A stretch of 64,000 nt of DNA from contig NZ_KB850055.1 in the NCBI RefSeq assembly GCF_000369505.1, forward strand, positions 310,001-374,000, in the 5' to 3' direction. Source of the DNA: Acinetobacter sp. NIPH 298. Its GTDB lineage: Bacteria; Pseudomonadota; Gammaproteobacteria; Pseudomonadales; Moraxellaceae. The notes beneath the pieces are model-generated. The model was not told where the DNA came from. It did no database searches and worked only from the letters and a program-made list of their open reading frames with translations. This document shows positions 11,813 through 21,357 of the stretch, in pieces (position 1 is the stretch's first letter; the number at the start of each line of letters is the position of its first letter). The position numbers were made by a program, and so were the translations under genes.

Positions 11813-12703
11813 ATGAGCGTATTAATTAATAAAGACACTAAAGTATTGGTACAAGGTTTTACTGGTAAAAACGGTACTTTCCACTCTGCACAAGCTTTAG
11901 ACTACGGTACAAAAGTTGTTGGTGGTGTGACTCCGGGTAAAGGTGGTTCAACTCACCTTGACTTACCTGTATTTAACACAATGAAAGAAGCTGTACGTGA
12001 AACACATGCTGATGCAACTGTGATCTATGTACCAGCTCCATTCGTTTTAGACTCAATCATTGAAGCGGTTGATTCGGGCGTTAGCTTGATCGTTGTGATC
12101 ACTGAAGGTGTTCCAACAGTCGACATGCTTAAAGCAAAACGCTACTTAGAAACTAACGGTAACGGTACGCGTTTAGTTGGTCCTAACTGCCCAGGCGTGA
12201 TCACTCCAGGTGAATGTAAGATTGGTATTATGCCAGGTCACATTCATCAACCAGGTCGTATTGGTATCATCTCACGTTCAGGTACATTGACTTATGAAGC
12301 GGTTGCTCAAACAACTAAGCTTGGTTTAGGTCAGTCTACTTGTATCGGTATCGGTGGTGACCCAATCCCAGGTATGAACCAAATCGAAGCGCTTCAATTG
12401 TTCCAAGACGATCCAGATACTGATGCAATCATCATGATCGGTGAGATCGGTGGTACAGCGGAAGAAGAAGCTGCTGAATTCATTAAATCTAACGTGACTA
12501 AGCCTGTAGTAGGTTACATCGCTGGTGTAACTGCACCTAAAGGTAAGCGTATGGGTCACGCTGGTGCGATCATTTCTGGTGGTCAAGGTACTGCTGAAGA
12601 GAAATTCGCTGCATTTGAACGCGCGGGAATGGCTTACACTCGTAGCCCAGCTGAGCTTGGTTCAACAATGATGCAAGTATTGAAAGAGAAAGGTTTAGCG
12701 TAA
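11813..12703 (+). CDS. sucD: Succinyl-CoA synthetase alpha subunit SucD
   Basis: Subunit that binds CoA and carries the phosphohistidine intermediate. The Rossmann CoA-binding domain has [12 protein letters not shown] near residue 14, GPNCPGVI follows, and the phosphorylated histidine is His249 in [10 protein letters not shown]. Length 296 is normal. A GGAG ribosome site lies 9 bp before the ATG. Last gene of sucCD, followed by a strong terminator. Confidence 0.98.
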   Translation: MSVLINKDTKVLVQGFTGKNGTFHSAQALDYGTKVVGGVTPGKGGSTHLDLPVFNTMKEAVRETHADATVIYVPAPFVLDSIIEAVDSGVSLIVVITEGVPTVDMLKAKRYLETNGNGTRLVGPNCPGVITPGECKIGIMPGHIHQPGRIGIISRSGTLTYEAVAQTTKLGLGQSTCIGIGGDPIPGMNQIEALQLFQDDPDTDAIIMIGEIGGTAEEEAAEFIKSNVTKPVVGYIAGVTAPKGKRMGHAGAIISGGQGTAEEKFAAFERAGMAYTRSPAELGSTMMQVLKEKGLA

Positions 12704-12723
12704 TTCGTTAGATTTTAATCTGA

Positions 12724-12756
12724 AAAAAACCCCAATATTTTTTATTGGGGTTTTTT
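12724..12756. terminator. Bidirectional terminator between sucD and the flotillin gene
   Basis: AAAAAACCCCAATA (12724-12737) pairs with TATTGGGGTTTTTT (12743-12756). Runs of A on one side and T on the other let it act for sucD on the plus strand and for the convergent flotillin gene on the minus strand. Confidence 0.9.
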
Positions 12757-12775
12757 ATTGGAGTGAATAAATTAT

Positions 12776-14485
12776 TTATTCAGATTTTGGCTTTAAGTTC
12801 TGAGTCAAACCATTAATATCGCCGCCTTGTAAGCCAAGTTCACTCATCAAGCTATCGATCAATGGTGCTTGAGAACGGTAGCGTAGGGCGCTATTCACGA
12901 CCTGATCTGACAAAGATGCTTGGCCATTTTCAACTGTTTCGCCAGATACACCGCTTCCACCAGCAAAACCACCTAAACCATTGACCTGTAAAATTTTGAT
13001 GTCATCTATATTTTCCATTGGTTTAACACTTTCACGGATAATATCTGGTAAGTGTTTAAGAAGTGCTAAGCGTACTTGCATTTCTACCTGTTCAGCAGAG
13101 AGTACGTTGGCTGCTTCATTGACAGCACGTGTACCTTCAGCATCAACTTGGTATTGTTTTTCTAAGGCTTGAGCAAGCAATATTTTTGCATCGGCTTCAC
13201 CTTTTGCTTTTAAGCGTACTTTTTCAGCTTCGGCTTCTGCCCCAATACGGACTGCCTCAGCTTCATCAGCAGCGGCCTTTTTACCTGCATCAGCTGCAAC
13301 GGTAATCGCAATCGCATCTTTCTCGGCAGATTGTTTTGCTGCAACCAATTCAACGGCTTTCTGACGCTCTGCGCGTTGTGTTTCACGTACAGTGATGACT
13401 TCTTCTTCTGCTTTTACTGCTTCAGCACGTGCTTTATCGGCTTGCGCTTTGGCTTCAGATTCAGCACGAGACTTTTCAGCAATGGCAATGGCGCGATCTT
13501 GCTCTGCAAGTTCAATGGTTTTCTTCTGTTCAACTTCTGCTTTTTGAATGAGCTGTGCTTTTTGAATATTTTCATTTTCAACATCACGCGCCGCGGCAAT
13601 ACGCTTCAATTCAACTTCACGTTCAGCAGCAATACGTGCTTCTTCAGCTTCACGTTTTTTGCCAGCTTCTTGAGACGCAATTTCAGCCGATTGTTCAGCT
13701 TTGCGAATTGAAATTTCTCGCTCTTGTTGTAGTTTTGCGTATTCTTCTTCACGTGAAATTTCAAGACGTTTACGTTCAGCTTCTAAATCTTTACTGCGAA
13801 TGGCAAGATCCGTATCTTGTTCGATATCGTTACGTTTTTTACGACGGTCTTCAATGGTTTCTGTCAGCTTGGTTAAACCTTCAGCATCGAATGCATTTTG
13901 AGGATTAAAAAACTTAAAGCTGGTTTGATCCAAGCCTGTTAATGACACTGTTTCAAGCTCTAAACCATTCTTTGATAAATCTTCTGATACCACTTGCTGA
14001 ACTTTTTGCACGAAGTCGACGCGTTTTTCATGTAGTTCTTCCATTGCCATTTCTGCGGCAACTGCACGTAAAGAGTCTACAAACTTACCTTCAACTAAAT
14101 CTTTTAGTTCAGGTGGGGACATGGTCTTTCTACCCAGCGTCTGAGCAGCCGTTGCAATTGATTCAGCCGTTGGTTTAACGCGAACATAAAACTCAGCCAT
14201 AACATCGACACGCATACGATCACGGGTAATTAAAGCTTGGTCAGCAGCACGCTTCACTTCTAAGCGTAAAGTATTCATATTTACAGGAATGATTTCATGT
14301 AAAACTGGTAGTACAATCGCACCACCATTTAAAATCACTTTTTCACCGCCCCAACCTGTACGCACAAAAGAGACTTCTTTACTTGAACGTGTATATAATC
14401 GAGCAATTACAACACCAATAAAAATCAGTACAGCAAAAATAATACCCGTAATAATTAGAATTTCAGTCAATGCTGAAGTAAGCAT
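12776..14485 (-). CDS. Flotillin-family membrane scaffold protein (YqiK-like)
   Basis: Likely scaffold protein of ordered membrane microdomains. The 569-residue product has one N-terminal membrane segment (about 7-28), an SPFH/band-7 domain (about 30-200), and a very long charged coiled coil rich in Glu, Ala, Lys and Arg (about 205-450), then a tail with a Gly-rich patch (GLGGFAGGSGVSG). This is the layout of bacterial flotillins. It follows the YqiJ-like gene by 32 bp in the same direction; the pairing of a flotillin with an OB-fold NfeD/YqiJ-type membrane protein is a known conserved arrangement. Client proteins are not predictable. Confidence 0.9.
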   Translation of the reverse strand: MLTSALTEILIITGIIFAVLIFIGVVIARLYTRSSKEVSFVRTGWGGEKVILNGGAIVLPVLHEIIPVNMNTLRLEVKRAADQALITRDRMRVDVMAEFYVRVKPTAESIATAAQTLGRKTMSPPELKDLVEGKFVDSLRAVAAEMAMEELHEKRVDFVQKVQQVVSEDLSKNGLELETVSLTGLDQTSFKFFNPQNAFDAEGLTKLTETIEDRRKKRNDIEQDTDLAIRSKDLEAERKRLEISREEEYAKLQQEREISIRKAEQSAEIASQEAGKKREAEEARIAAEREVELKRIAAARDVENENIQKAQLIQKAEVEQKKTIELAEQDRAIAIAEKSRAESEAKAQADKARAEAVKAEEEVITVRETQRAERQKAVELVAAKQSAEKDAIAITVAADAGKKAAADEAEAVRIGAEAEAEKVRLKAKGEADAKILLAQALEKQYQVDAEGTRAVNEAANVLSAEQVEMQVRLALLKHLPDIIRESVKPMENIDDIKILQVNGLGGFAGGSGVSGETVENGQASLSDQVVNSALRYRSQAPLIDSLMSELGLQGGDINGLTQNLKPKSE

Positions 14486-14517
14486 TTAAATACCCTCTAT
14501 GTAAATAATATAAAAAA

Positions 14518-15168
14518 TTAAGTGGCAATTGCTTGAAAGCCAATTTTGGTTCTTTGCGTTAAAATAACGTCTTGTCCTTGATGAAATATAATATCAAGTT
14601 CCGGTTCAACCAAGACATAATGTGTCTGACCAAATTGGTCTTTAACTTTCGCTTGAGCAGGGGAGTTGGGTTTTGCTTCACCCAAAATAATCTGTGCGGT
14701 AAGTCCAATCAGTTCATCACTATGAATCGCGGTGGTTTCATCTTTTGGGATAATTTTTGCAACGAAAGCAGCGCTATAGCGCACAATAGGCATACAAAGA
14801 AACAGACATGCTGGTGCGATCAACCAAGCTGAAAAATAATGCTCAGTCAAAAGGAAAAAAATATTCTGAATAATTAAGCCAGTTAACCCATAAGCAGTTA
14901 GAAAAATGATCAGCCAAATTAATAGTGGAACTTTACCCAGACATAACCACTCTAGAAGTTGAGTAAATACGTTATTTGAATGTTCAATCGAGACATCGGC
15001 ATTATTGATTTCAGTTAGGCTATCTGGTAGAAATTGTTCAAAGAAACTAGAACTGCCACCCAGTAATAATAAAATGATTTCAAGAACACCAATAAATAAA
15101 CATAGCAATAATGCAATGCTAAAAATAAAATTGGATGGGTGGGTGAAGAGTTCTAAAATCATTCGCAT
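14518..15168 (-). CDS. YqiJ-like inner-membrane protein with OB-fold tail
   Basis: The 216-residue protein has three hydrophobic segments (about 12-37, 78-103 and 108-131) followed by a soluble C-terminal domain (about 150-216) of beta-strand character (LTAQIILGEA, HYVLVEPELDIIFHQGQDVILTQR), matching the YqiJ/NfeD type of OB-fold. Members sit next to flotillins and are thought to help assemble microdomains. It is first in the two-gene flotillin unit. The start is MRMILELF; a second ATG two codons on is an alternative. Confidence 0.8.
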   Translation of the reverse strand: MRMILELFTHPSNFIFSIALLLCLFIGVLEIILLLLGGSSSFFEQFLPDSLTEINNADVSIEHSNNVFTQLLEWLCLGKVPLLIWLIIFLTAYGLTGLIIQNIFFLLTEHYFSAWLIAPACLFLCMPIVRYSAAFVAKIIPKDETTAIHSDELIGLTAQIILGEAKPNSPAQAKVKDQFGQTHYVLVEPELDIIFHQGQDVILTQRTKIGFQAIAT

Positions 15169-15267
15169 TACTCTTATTTCTTTTTTTGAAAGAATTAATA
15201 AATTTTTATAAAAATAAAACAGTTATAAGGATAAATGTAAGTGACTTTAAATTCAACTTAAATTACG

Positions 15268-15324
15268 CGTTGTTGCAGGCGAAAAAAAACGCAATGATTG
15301 GGGTGATCACTGCGTTGAACAACG
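15268..15324 (+). ncRNA. Nested stem-loop upstream of a 13-codon ORF
   Basis: CGTTGTT (15268-15274) pairs perfectly with AACAACG (15318-15324), and inside it AACGCA (15288-15293) pairs with TGCGTT (15311-15316). A further CTGTTT/AAACAG dyad lies at about 15328-15340, followed by a ribosome site. Taken together this looks like the 5' part of a small plus-strand transcript, but transcription is unproven. Confidence 0.35.
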
Positions 15325-15364
15325 AATCTGTTTAAAACAGTTTCGGTTGAAAAGGAGAAATGTC

Positions 15365-15406
15365 ATGAGATTAGTGTTTGCTAACCTACTTCGCTATATT
15401 ATTTAA
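15365..15406 (+). CDS. Possible 13-residue peptide (MRLVFANLLRYII)
   Basis: AAAGGAG at 15351-15357 sits seven bases before an ATG that opens a 13-codon frame ending in TAA. The ribosome site is close to ideal. The peptide is hydrophobic with two arginines. There is no downstream plus-strand gene for it to regulate; a bidirectional terminator follows at 15533-15561, so it could be the only product of a small RNA. I do not recognise it. Its shortness means coincidence cannot be excluded. Confidence 0.3.
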   Translation: MRLVFANLLRYII

Positions 15407-15532
15407 AAACCTGACCAGATTCATGGGTATTCGTGTTACCTACTGTTAATAGATGTTAATAAGTGACAAAAAGTGTTAGTTTTTGATTTTAAAGAAAAGT
15501 TCTTAAATTAGACTTAAATCAAGTGTTTATAC

Positions 15533-15561
15533 AAAAAAAGCCCATTTTGTGGACTTTTTTT
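15533..15561. terminator. Terminator of trpS, usable in both directions
   Basis: AAAAAAAGCCCA (15533-15544) pairs with TGGACTTTTTTT (15550-15561) with a single mismatch. Poly-A/poly-T flanks allow function for trpS on the minus strand and for any small plus-strand transcript upstream. Confidence 0.8.
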
Positions 15562-15578
15562 GTGAAAAATAAACTAAA

Positions 15579-16592
15579 TTAGAATTTGAATAATCCTAAT
15601 CCTGCTTTTACTTCATCCAGCGTTTGCTGCGTAATATCTCGGCATTTTTCAGTACCTTGTTTGAGAATATCCATGATGTAATCAGGATCTTTCTCTAGCT
15701 CTGCACGACGATCACGGATCGGGGCGATCAGCTCTTGTAAAATACCTTCTAGGCGTTTTTTCACCGCACCATCACCTAAACCACCACGACGATAATGTGC
15801 TTTTAACTCTTCTACTTCTGCTTTGTTCGGATCAAAAGCATCGAGGTAAGTGAATACAATGTTACCTTCCACTTGACCTGGATCTTCAATTCGCAAGTGA
15901 TTCGGATCGGTATACATCGCGTTCACAGCTTTTTTGATGTCTTTATCTGAAGCATTTAACACGATAGTGTTGCCCAAAGACTTCGACATTTTGGCTTTAC
16001 CATCGAAACCAGGTAAACGCGCCATATTTGATAATAATGCTTTGCATTCAGGCAATAGATCATGACCGATTTGGCGGTTGACACGACGAACAACTTCGTT
16101 GGTTTGCTCAATCATTGGTAGTTGGTCTTCACCGACAGGGACAACCGTTGCTTTAAATGCAGTGATATCTGCTGCTTGAGCAATTGGATAACATAAGAAA
16201 CCCGCTGGAATATCGCGTTCAAAGTTACGAAGCTGAATTTCTGCTTTTACGGTTGGATTTCGCTCTAAACGCGCTACGGTAACGTAGTTGAGATAAATCA
16301 TCGTGAGTTCATTGAGCGCAGGCAAACAAGACTGTACACAAATGGTGGTTTTACTTGGGTCAATACCGACCGCTAAATAATCTAACGCAACTTGCAAAAT
16401 GTTATTGCGTACTTTTTCTGGATTATCAGCATTATCTGTGAGCGCTTGGGCATCTGCCAATAAAAGGTGTTGATGATGACTATCTTGTAAACCTACACGT
16501 GAACGTAATGAACCGACGAAGTGTCCGAGATGAAGTTGTCCAGTAGGGCGGTCGCCTGTCAAAATGATTGGGCGATTATCAGCATTACTCAT
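15579..16592 (-). CDS. trpS: Tryptophanyl-tRNA synthetase
   Basis: Class I aminoacyl-tRNA synthetase charging tRNA-Trp. The HIGH-type motif is PTGQLHLGHFVG near residue 18 and the KMSKS motif is AKMSKSLGN. At 337 residues it fits the bacterial family. The ATG at 16592 (MSNADNRPIILTG) has GGAA six bases upstream; a TTG four codons earlier overlaps that ribosome site and was rejected. Monocistronic, with its own terminator. Confidence 0.97.
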   Translation of the reverse strand: MSNADNRPIILTGDRPTGQLHLGHFVGSLRSRVGLQDSHHQHLLLADAQALTDNADNPEKVRNNILQVALDYLAVGIDPSKTTICVQSCLPALNELTMIYLNYVTVARLERNPTVKAEIQLRNFERDIPAGFLCYPIAQAADITAFKATVVPVGEDQLPMIEQTNEVVRRVNRQIGHDLLPECKALLSNMARLPGFDGKAKMSKSLGNTIVLNASDKDIKKAVNAMYTDPNHLRIEDPGQVEGNIVFTYLDAFDPNKAEVEELKAHYRRGGLGDGAVKKRLEGILQELIAPIRDRRAELEKDPDYIMDILKQGTEKCRDITQQTLDEVKAGLGLFKF

Positions 16593-16756
16593 GATATGTT
16601 CCAAGATTCAGTGATTTGATCAATATAAGATTGGGATTATTGTACGGTAAATAATTTTTTTTCGTCAGCGATTGCTTCAAATTTTTATTAAATTAATGTT
16701 GTGAATTTATTGAGTGATTCTACAATAGTAAAAATAACTACAAATTAGGAAATAAA

Positions 16757-17680
16757 ATGGCCAGTGGTCTATTGTTATTACTCGATGATATTGCAACGGT
16801 ATTAGATGATGTGGCGGTCATGAGCAAAATGGCTGCAAAAAAAACGGCAGGTGTGTTGGGAGATGATTTAGCGCTCAATGCACAACAAGTGAGTGGTGTC
16901 CGTTCTGATCGTGAATTACCCGTTGTTTGGAGTGTTGCAAAAGGGTCGTTTGTAAATAAATTAATTTTAGTCCCATTAGCGCTGTTGATTAGTGTTTTTG
17001 CCCCATGGCTAATTAACCCATTATTAATGATTGGTGGCTTATTTCTTTGTTATGAGGGCGTGGAAAAAGTAGTACACACATTCCACCATAAAAAAGCAAA
17101 AACAGCTGAAGAGGCGAATGAAAGCCTACAAGCAGTAGAGGTTGATTTAGAGAAGTTTGAAAAAGAAAAAGTAAAGGGCGCAATTCGTACTGACTTTATT
17201 TTATCTGCTGAAATTGTGGTGATTTCGTTAGGTACCGTTGCAACCGCAGCATTTATGACTAAAGTGTCAGTATTAAGTGTGATCGCTATTGCGATGACCA
17301 TTGGCGTTTACGGTTTGGTCGCAATGATCGTTAAGATTGATGATTTAGGTTTATATTTAACCCAACAAGTTTCTGAATTTAAAAATAAAATAGGACGTGG
17401 ATTACTCGCTTTTGCCCCGGTTTTAATGAAAACTTTATCTATTGTCGGAACGATTGCGATGTTTTTAGTCGGTGGTGGCATCATCGCACATACCATCCCT
17501 TTGCTGCATCATTTTACTGAAGAAACAGTAGATCATTTAGAACTAATCCCAAGTGTTGGCTCCATCATTGGGGCTGTAACACCGACATTGATCAATTTTG
17601 GGATCGGTTTAGTTGCTGGTGTGATTGTATTGATTGTCGTGGGTCTTATTCAAAAAGTATGGTCAAAAGCATCTGCTTAG
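16757..17680 (+). CDS. DUF808 (YedI-like) inner-membrane protein
   Basis: The 307-residue protein starts [20 protein letters not shown], the conserved opening of the DUF808/YedI family, and has several membrane segments (about 70-100, 135-190, 225-250 and 275-300). No enzymatic motif is visible and the function of the family is not established. It stands alone after trpS (divergent), with a zinc-peptidase gene 37 bp downstream on the same strand that may be co-transcribed. Confidence 0.9.
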   Translation: MASGLLLLLDDIATVLDDVAVMSKMAAKKTAGVLGDDLALNAQQVSGVRSDRELPVVWSVAKGSFVNKLILVPLALLISVFAPWLINPLLMIGGLFLCYEGVEKVVHTFHHKKAKTAEEANESLQAVEVDLEKFEKEKVKGAIRTDFILSAEIVVISLGTVATAAFMTKVSVLSVIAIAMTIGVYGLVAMIVKIDDLGLYLTQQVSEFKNKIGRGLLAFAPVLMKTLSIVGTIAMFLVGGGIIAHTIPLLHHFTEETVDHLELIPSVGSIIGAVTPTLINFGIGLVAGVIVLIVVGLIQKVWSKASA

Positions 17681-17717
17681 AAAGAGATCGTCATCATTGT
17701 AAGCGTGTGAGGTGTTT

Positions 17718-18611
17718 ATGCGTTGGAAAGGTCGTCGAGTGAGTAGCAATGTTGAAGATCGTCGTGGTGGTGGCGGAGCAAAAGCTGGTGGTATTAGTAT
17801 TATAGGTTTAGTGGTTGCTTTTGTCGCTTGGAAGTTTTTTGGTGTTGATCCGCAGCAGGCTTATCAGGCAACCCAAGCAGTGACAAGTGCTCAATCTACC
17901 CAAGATGGGAGTGTGCCTCAAAACTTAACCGCTGATCAAAAAGAAGCAAGCGATTTTGTTGGAACCATTTTGGCTGATACAGAGGATACGTGGACACCTA
18001 TTTTTCAGCAAATAGGAATGACTTATAAACCACCCAAGTTAGTTTTATTTAGTGGCGTGGTTCGTTCTGGTTGTGGTTCGGCACAAGCGGCTATGGGGCC
18101 ATTTTACTGTCCTGCTGATCAGAAGGTTTATATTGATACCTCTTTCTTTAAAGATATGCGGCAGCAAATGGGCATTTCGGGAGAGCAAAATCAAACAGAG
18201 CTTTCTCGTCAAGATCAAGCGGGTGATTTCGCTCAAGCTTACGTAATTGCTCATGAGGTTGGACATCATATTCAAAATTTATTGGGTATTTCGAGTCAAG
18301 TGCAGCAAGCACGTGCTCAAGCGAGTCAAACTCAAGGCAATCAACTTTCAGTTCGTTTGGAGTTGCAAGCAGATTGTTTTGCTGGGATTTGGGCGCACCA
18401 AAATCATCAACGCACTCAGTTTCTAGAGCAAGGGGATATTGAAGAAGCGATGGATGCTGCCAAAAAGATAGGTGATGACTATTTACAGCGACGTGCTACA
18501 GGGCAGGTCGTACCAGATAGTTTTACCCATGGTAGCAGCGAGCAGCGTATGCATTGGTTTCAGCAAGGTTTGAAATCAGGTGATATTAATCAATGCAATA
18601 CCTTTGGCTAA
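17718..18611 (+). CDS. YpfJ-type neutral zinc metallopeptidase
   Basis: Membrane-anchored putative metalloprotease. The 297-residue protein has the family start MRWKGRR, a Gly-rich turn, one membrane segment (about 26-43), a conserved two-cysteine region (SGCG at 117-120 and FYCPAD at 129-134) and the zinc motif HEVGHH with His179, Glu180 and His183. The ATG at 17718 has GAGG five bases before it; an earlier GTG overlaps that site. Substrate unknown. It follows the DUF808 gene closely. Confidence 0.92.
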   Translation: MRWKGRRVSSNVEDRRGGGGAKAGGISIIGLVVAFVAWKFFGVDPQQAYQATQAVTSAQSTQDGSVPQNLTADQKEASDFVGTILADTEDTWTPIFQQIGMTYKPPKLVLFSGVVRSGCGSAQAAMGPFYCPADQKVYIDTSFFKDMRQQMGISGEQNQTELSRQDQAGDFAQAYVIAHEVGHHIQNLLGISSQVQQARAQASQTQGNQLSVRLELQADCFAGIWAHQNHQRTQFLEQGDIEEAMDAAKKIGDDYLQRRATGQVVPDSFTHGSSEQRMHWFQQGLKSGDINQCNTFG

Positions 18612-18741
18612 GTAGCTGATATTTTTCATTTGTTTCTTATTTGTACAGAGGGTTTCTATTGGTTTTTTGAGTCTAGCGAATGATATTTTTAAAATTTAGA
18701 TGAAATGTAGTGTGTTGAGTTGAGAACAATAAAGAGGTTGT

Positions 18742-20241
18742 ATGGGTAATTATATTCTTTTACAAGCATTAACGGTGATTTTTGCATTATCCATAGCAAC
18801 GACTATTTTTAATAAACGTATATTGGGTTTCCCACAAGCCATAGGTGTGCCTATCGTTTCTGCAATTTTTGTTTTTATATTGCAGTGGGGTGCAAGTTTA
18901 TTGAGTGGTAATCAGTTTATTACTATTAATATTCATAATATTGAAGCTGCTGTAAGAAATATCGACTTTTACGATTTTTTAATTAACGGTGTAATTTGTT
19001 TTATCTTAACTTCGTCCGCTTTGAAATTTAAGATCTCAGACTTAAGGAATTATTGGAAGCCAATCAGTATTTTAGCCACGATTGCATTGGTACTCTGTGC
19101 TGGTTTTTATGCTGGGCTATTATATTTATTTCAATGGCTGATTGGCTATCATGTCCCATTTATTGTTTTATTACTCCTTGGCGCAGCCTTGGGTGCAACT
19201 GATCCCATTGGTGTTAAAGGGGTGTTGAGCTCGATTCGTGCACCACATCATCTAATGGTTAAGCTAGAAGGCGAGTCGTTGTTTAATGATGCAATGTGTA
19301 TTGCCTTATTTATGACGTTGCTCAATGTTATACAGGGTGAACATTTTTCATTAATCGCAACAGTTGAAACCTTGTTATATGAAATTATTGTTGCTGTGAT
19401 TATTGGTTTTGCATTTGGGTTGGGTATCTTGCGTTTGTTACGTGGCAAGCATGAAATGGAATCATTGATTTTAACCACGGCTTTACTTGCAAGCGGTTCG
19501 TATCTCGTTGCTTTATTTGCTCATGCCTCGGCGCCTATTGCATGTGTTATTGGCGGTTTGATTGTTGGGAACAAATGGCATGAAATTCGTGAGCAGCGCG
19601 AAATACGTGAGGTGAATCACTTTTGGCATACCGTCGAAGGGATCATTAACTCATTCCTTTTTACCTTAATTGGCTTAGAGTTATTTATTTTAGACTTAAA
19701 TGCAGGTTTGATTATTGGAGGCGTTATTGCTTTCCTTATCTTGCATTTATCTAGATTCGTCGCGAATTTTTCTGCATTTGCTTTGTTTCCTTCGTTTCGT
19801 AAAAAGAGTTATAACGGGAGTCTAGCGATTTTATCTTGGGGTGGTGTGAGAGGAGGTATTTCGCTAGCATTGATTCTTGCTGTTGCAAATATCCCTGCAC
19901 TTAGCGCCTATAGTAGTATTTTAATTGGTTATACTTTTATTAGCGTATTGCTGTCTGGTGTGGTGTGTGGCTTAGGCTTGCCAGCAGTAATGAATGCTTT
20001 TTATTATAATTCGAATACGGAAACTAAGGGTTTAAAAGGCTTTTATCAACGCATGTGTAATAAGATGAATCGACGTGGTTTTAAATACATTATTGGTGAG
20101 GATTCGGCAGGTAAAGAAATTATTACAATTTATAATCCAGAAGTTTTATTAGATCAAAAGACTGAGGATGGAGTTGCAACCATGCATCATCCAAATAAAC
20201 GAGAAGAAGTTAGACGTTTGGAGGACCCTGAAAATTTTTAA
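18742..20241 (+). CDS. Sodium(cation)/proton antiporter, CPA1 family
   Basis: Integral membrane antiporter of 499 residues with about 12 hydrophobic segments, then a cytosolic tail of some 75 residues. The GATDPIG and EGESLFNDAMCIALF segments match the conserved ion-site regions of NhaP/NHE-type exchangers, and the WGGVRGGISLALIL motif is typical. Ion preference cannot be read from sequence. Downstream is a weak hairpin (20253-20277) and then the IS element, which does not enter the gene. Confidence 0.9.
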   Translation: MGNYILLQALTVIFALSIATTIFNKRILGFPQAIGVPIVSAIFVFILQWGASLLSGNQFITINIHNIEAAVRNIDFYDFLINGVICFILTSSALKFKISDLRNYWKPISILATIALVLCAGFYAGLLYLFQWLIGYHVPFIVLLLLGAALGATDPIGVKGVLSSIRAPHHLMVKLEGESLFNDAMCIALFMTLLNVIQGEHFSLIATVETLLYEIIVAVIIGFAFGLGILRLLRGKHEMESLILTTALLASGSYLVALFAHASAPIACVIGGLIVGNKWHEIREQREIREVNHFWHTVEGIINSFLFTLIGLELFILDLNAGLIIGGVIAFLILHLSRFVANFSAFALFPSFRKKSYNGSLAILSWGGVRGGISLALILAVANIPALSAYSSILIGYTFISVLLSGVVCGLGLPAVMNAFYYNSNTETKGLKGFYQRMCNKMNRRGFKYIIGEDSAGKEIITIYNPEVLLDQKTEDGVATMHHPNKREEVRRLEDPENF

Positions 20242-20252
20242 TATTAAATTGC

Positions 20253-20277
20253 TACGCTAAGTTATTAATATAGCGTA
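20253..20277 (+). terminator. Possible terminator hairpin after the antiporter gene
   Basis: TACGCTA (20253-20259) pairs with TAGCGTA (20271-20277), 7 bp with an 11-base loop. There is no strong T-run on the plus strand afterwards, so termination efficiency is doubtful. Confidence 0.35.
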
Positions 20278-20318
20278 TAAAAAATAGATTATTTATATAG
20301 GGAGGAGTAGTTTAAATC

Positions 20319-21357
20319 GGCTTTGTTGCACAAAGCTATTCTTGAAGGTTTCTTCAGCAATATAATTAGCAGATGAAGAAGCCTGTCCCTAAAATCTACC
20401 GTACCACCAATTGGTCCTCGTATAACCAAGCTTTAATCAAGCGAGGAAATATTTCAATTTGGTTTGATCCCAAGACCCAATGGTATGCACAGCCACAAGG
20501 CAAGCATGGACGAAATCAAACTTATTCCGATACAGCGATTCAATGCTGTTTAATGATCAAATCTCTATTCCGTCTTTCTTTACGTATGGTCACAGGCTTT
20601 GCTCAAAGCCTGATTAAACTCTGTGGTTTGAATTGGACAGCACCAGATTACTCCACCCTCTGTAGACGACAAAAGCATATTGATATTGCGATAAGCTATC
20701 AGAAAAGTCGTGATGGGTTACACCTACTCGTCGACTCTACAGGGTTAAAATTTTTAGGTGAAGGCGAATGGAAGCGTAAGAAACATCAGCCTGAATATCG
20801 TCGCCAATGGCGCAAACTTCATATTGGTATAGATGCTAAGACCCTTCAAATAAGAGCAGTTCAGCTCACAACAAACAATGTGAGTGATTCACAGGTGCTT
20901 GGTGATTTGCTTGATCAAATTCCGTTGGATGAACGAATTGATTCAGTCTATACAGATGGTGCTTATGACACAAAGCACTGCCGACAAGTCATTTTAGATC
21001 GAGATGCTCATGCAGTCATTCCACCTAGGAAGAATGCAAAGCTTTGGAAAGATAAGAAATTGAGATCTTTAGAGAGGAATGAATTATTAAAAACAGTCAA
21101 ACGGCTAGGTCGGTCACTTTGGAAAAAATGGTCTGGTTATCATCGTCGAAGTTTAGTGGAAACCAAAATGCATTGCATCAAATTATTAGGCGATAAATTA
21201 ACGGCAAGGAGTTTTCCTAGTCAGGTGAATGAGATTCATGCGCGTGTAGCAGTTTTGAATAAATTCACAGAATTAGGTCGACCTCATACCCAAGTTGTCA
21301 CTTGAATTTAGCTCAATTAGGGTAGTATTGCCTTTCAAACCTTTGTGCAACAAAGCC
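20319..21357 (+). mobile_element. IS5-family (IS903-group) insertion sequence, 1039 bp
   Basis: The ends are perfect 17-bp inverted repeats: GGCTTTGTTGCACAAAG at 20319-20335 and its complement at 21341-21357. One intact transposase gene fills the element. The termini and transposase fit the IS903 group of IS5, which normally duplicates 9 bp. The flanks (GTTTAAATC left, TTACTAAGT right) do not match at 9, 4 or 3 bp, so this copy has lost its duplication. The right end lies 15 bp from the stop of a lipoprotein gene without interrupting it. Confidence 0.95.
20373..21305 (+). CDS. IS5-family transposase (IS903 group)
   Basis: DDE transposase of 310 residues, apparently intact. The acidic triad is visible as LLVDSTGLK, YTDGAYD and the C-terminal RSLVETKMHCIK, with the Tyr/Arg...Glu signature of the family. 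The STGLKFLGEGEWKRKKH segment is typical of the IS903 group. Reading frame and both terminal repeats are whole, so the copy could be active. It is the only transposase in the window. Confidence 0.95.
   Translation: MKKPVPKIYRTTNWSSYNQALIKRGNISIWFDPKTQWYAQPQGKHGRNQTYSDTAIQCCLMIKSLFRLSLRMVTGFAQSLIKLCGLNWTAPDYSTLCRRQKHIDIAISYQKSRDGLHLLVDSTGLKFLGEGEWKRKKHQPEYRRQWRKLHIGIDAKTLQIRAVQLTTNNVSDSQVLGDLLDQIPLDERIDSVYTDGAYDTKHCRQVILDRDAHAVIPPRKNAKLWKDKKLRSLERNELLKTVKRLGRSLWKKWSGYHRRSLVETKMHCIKLLGDKLTARSFPSQVNEIHARVAVLNKFTELGRPHTQVVT

Larger units (their letters stand above)
15169..15578. other. 410-bp gap between the yqiJ-like gene and trpS
   Basis: The gap carries a nested stem-loop (15268-15324), a possible 13-codon ORF with an excellent ribosome site (15365-15406), and the trpS terminator (15533-15561). 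The remainder is AT-rich with no gene. The yqiJ-like promoter should lie within the first 100 bp but was not identified. Confidence 0.55.

Noticed and set aside
13331..13908. Plus-strand Phe/Cys-rich frames opposite the flotillin gene
   Set aside because: They are antisense shadows of the Glu/Lys/Ala-rich coiled coil; composition mirrors its codons.
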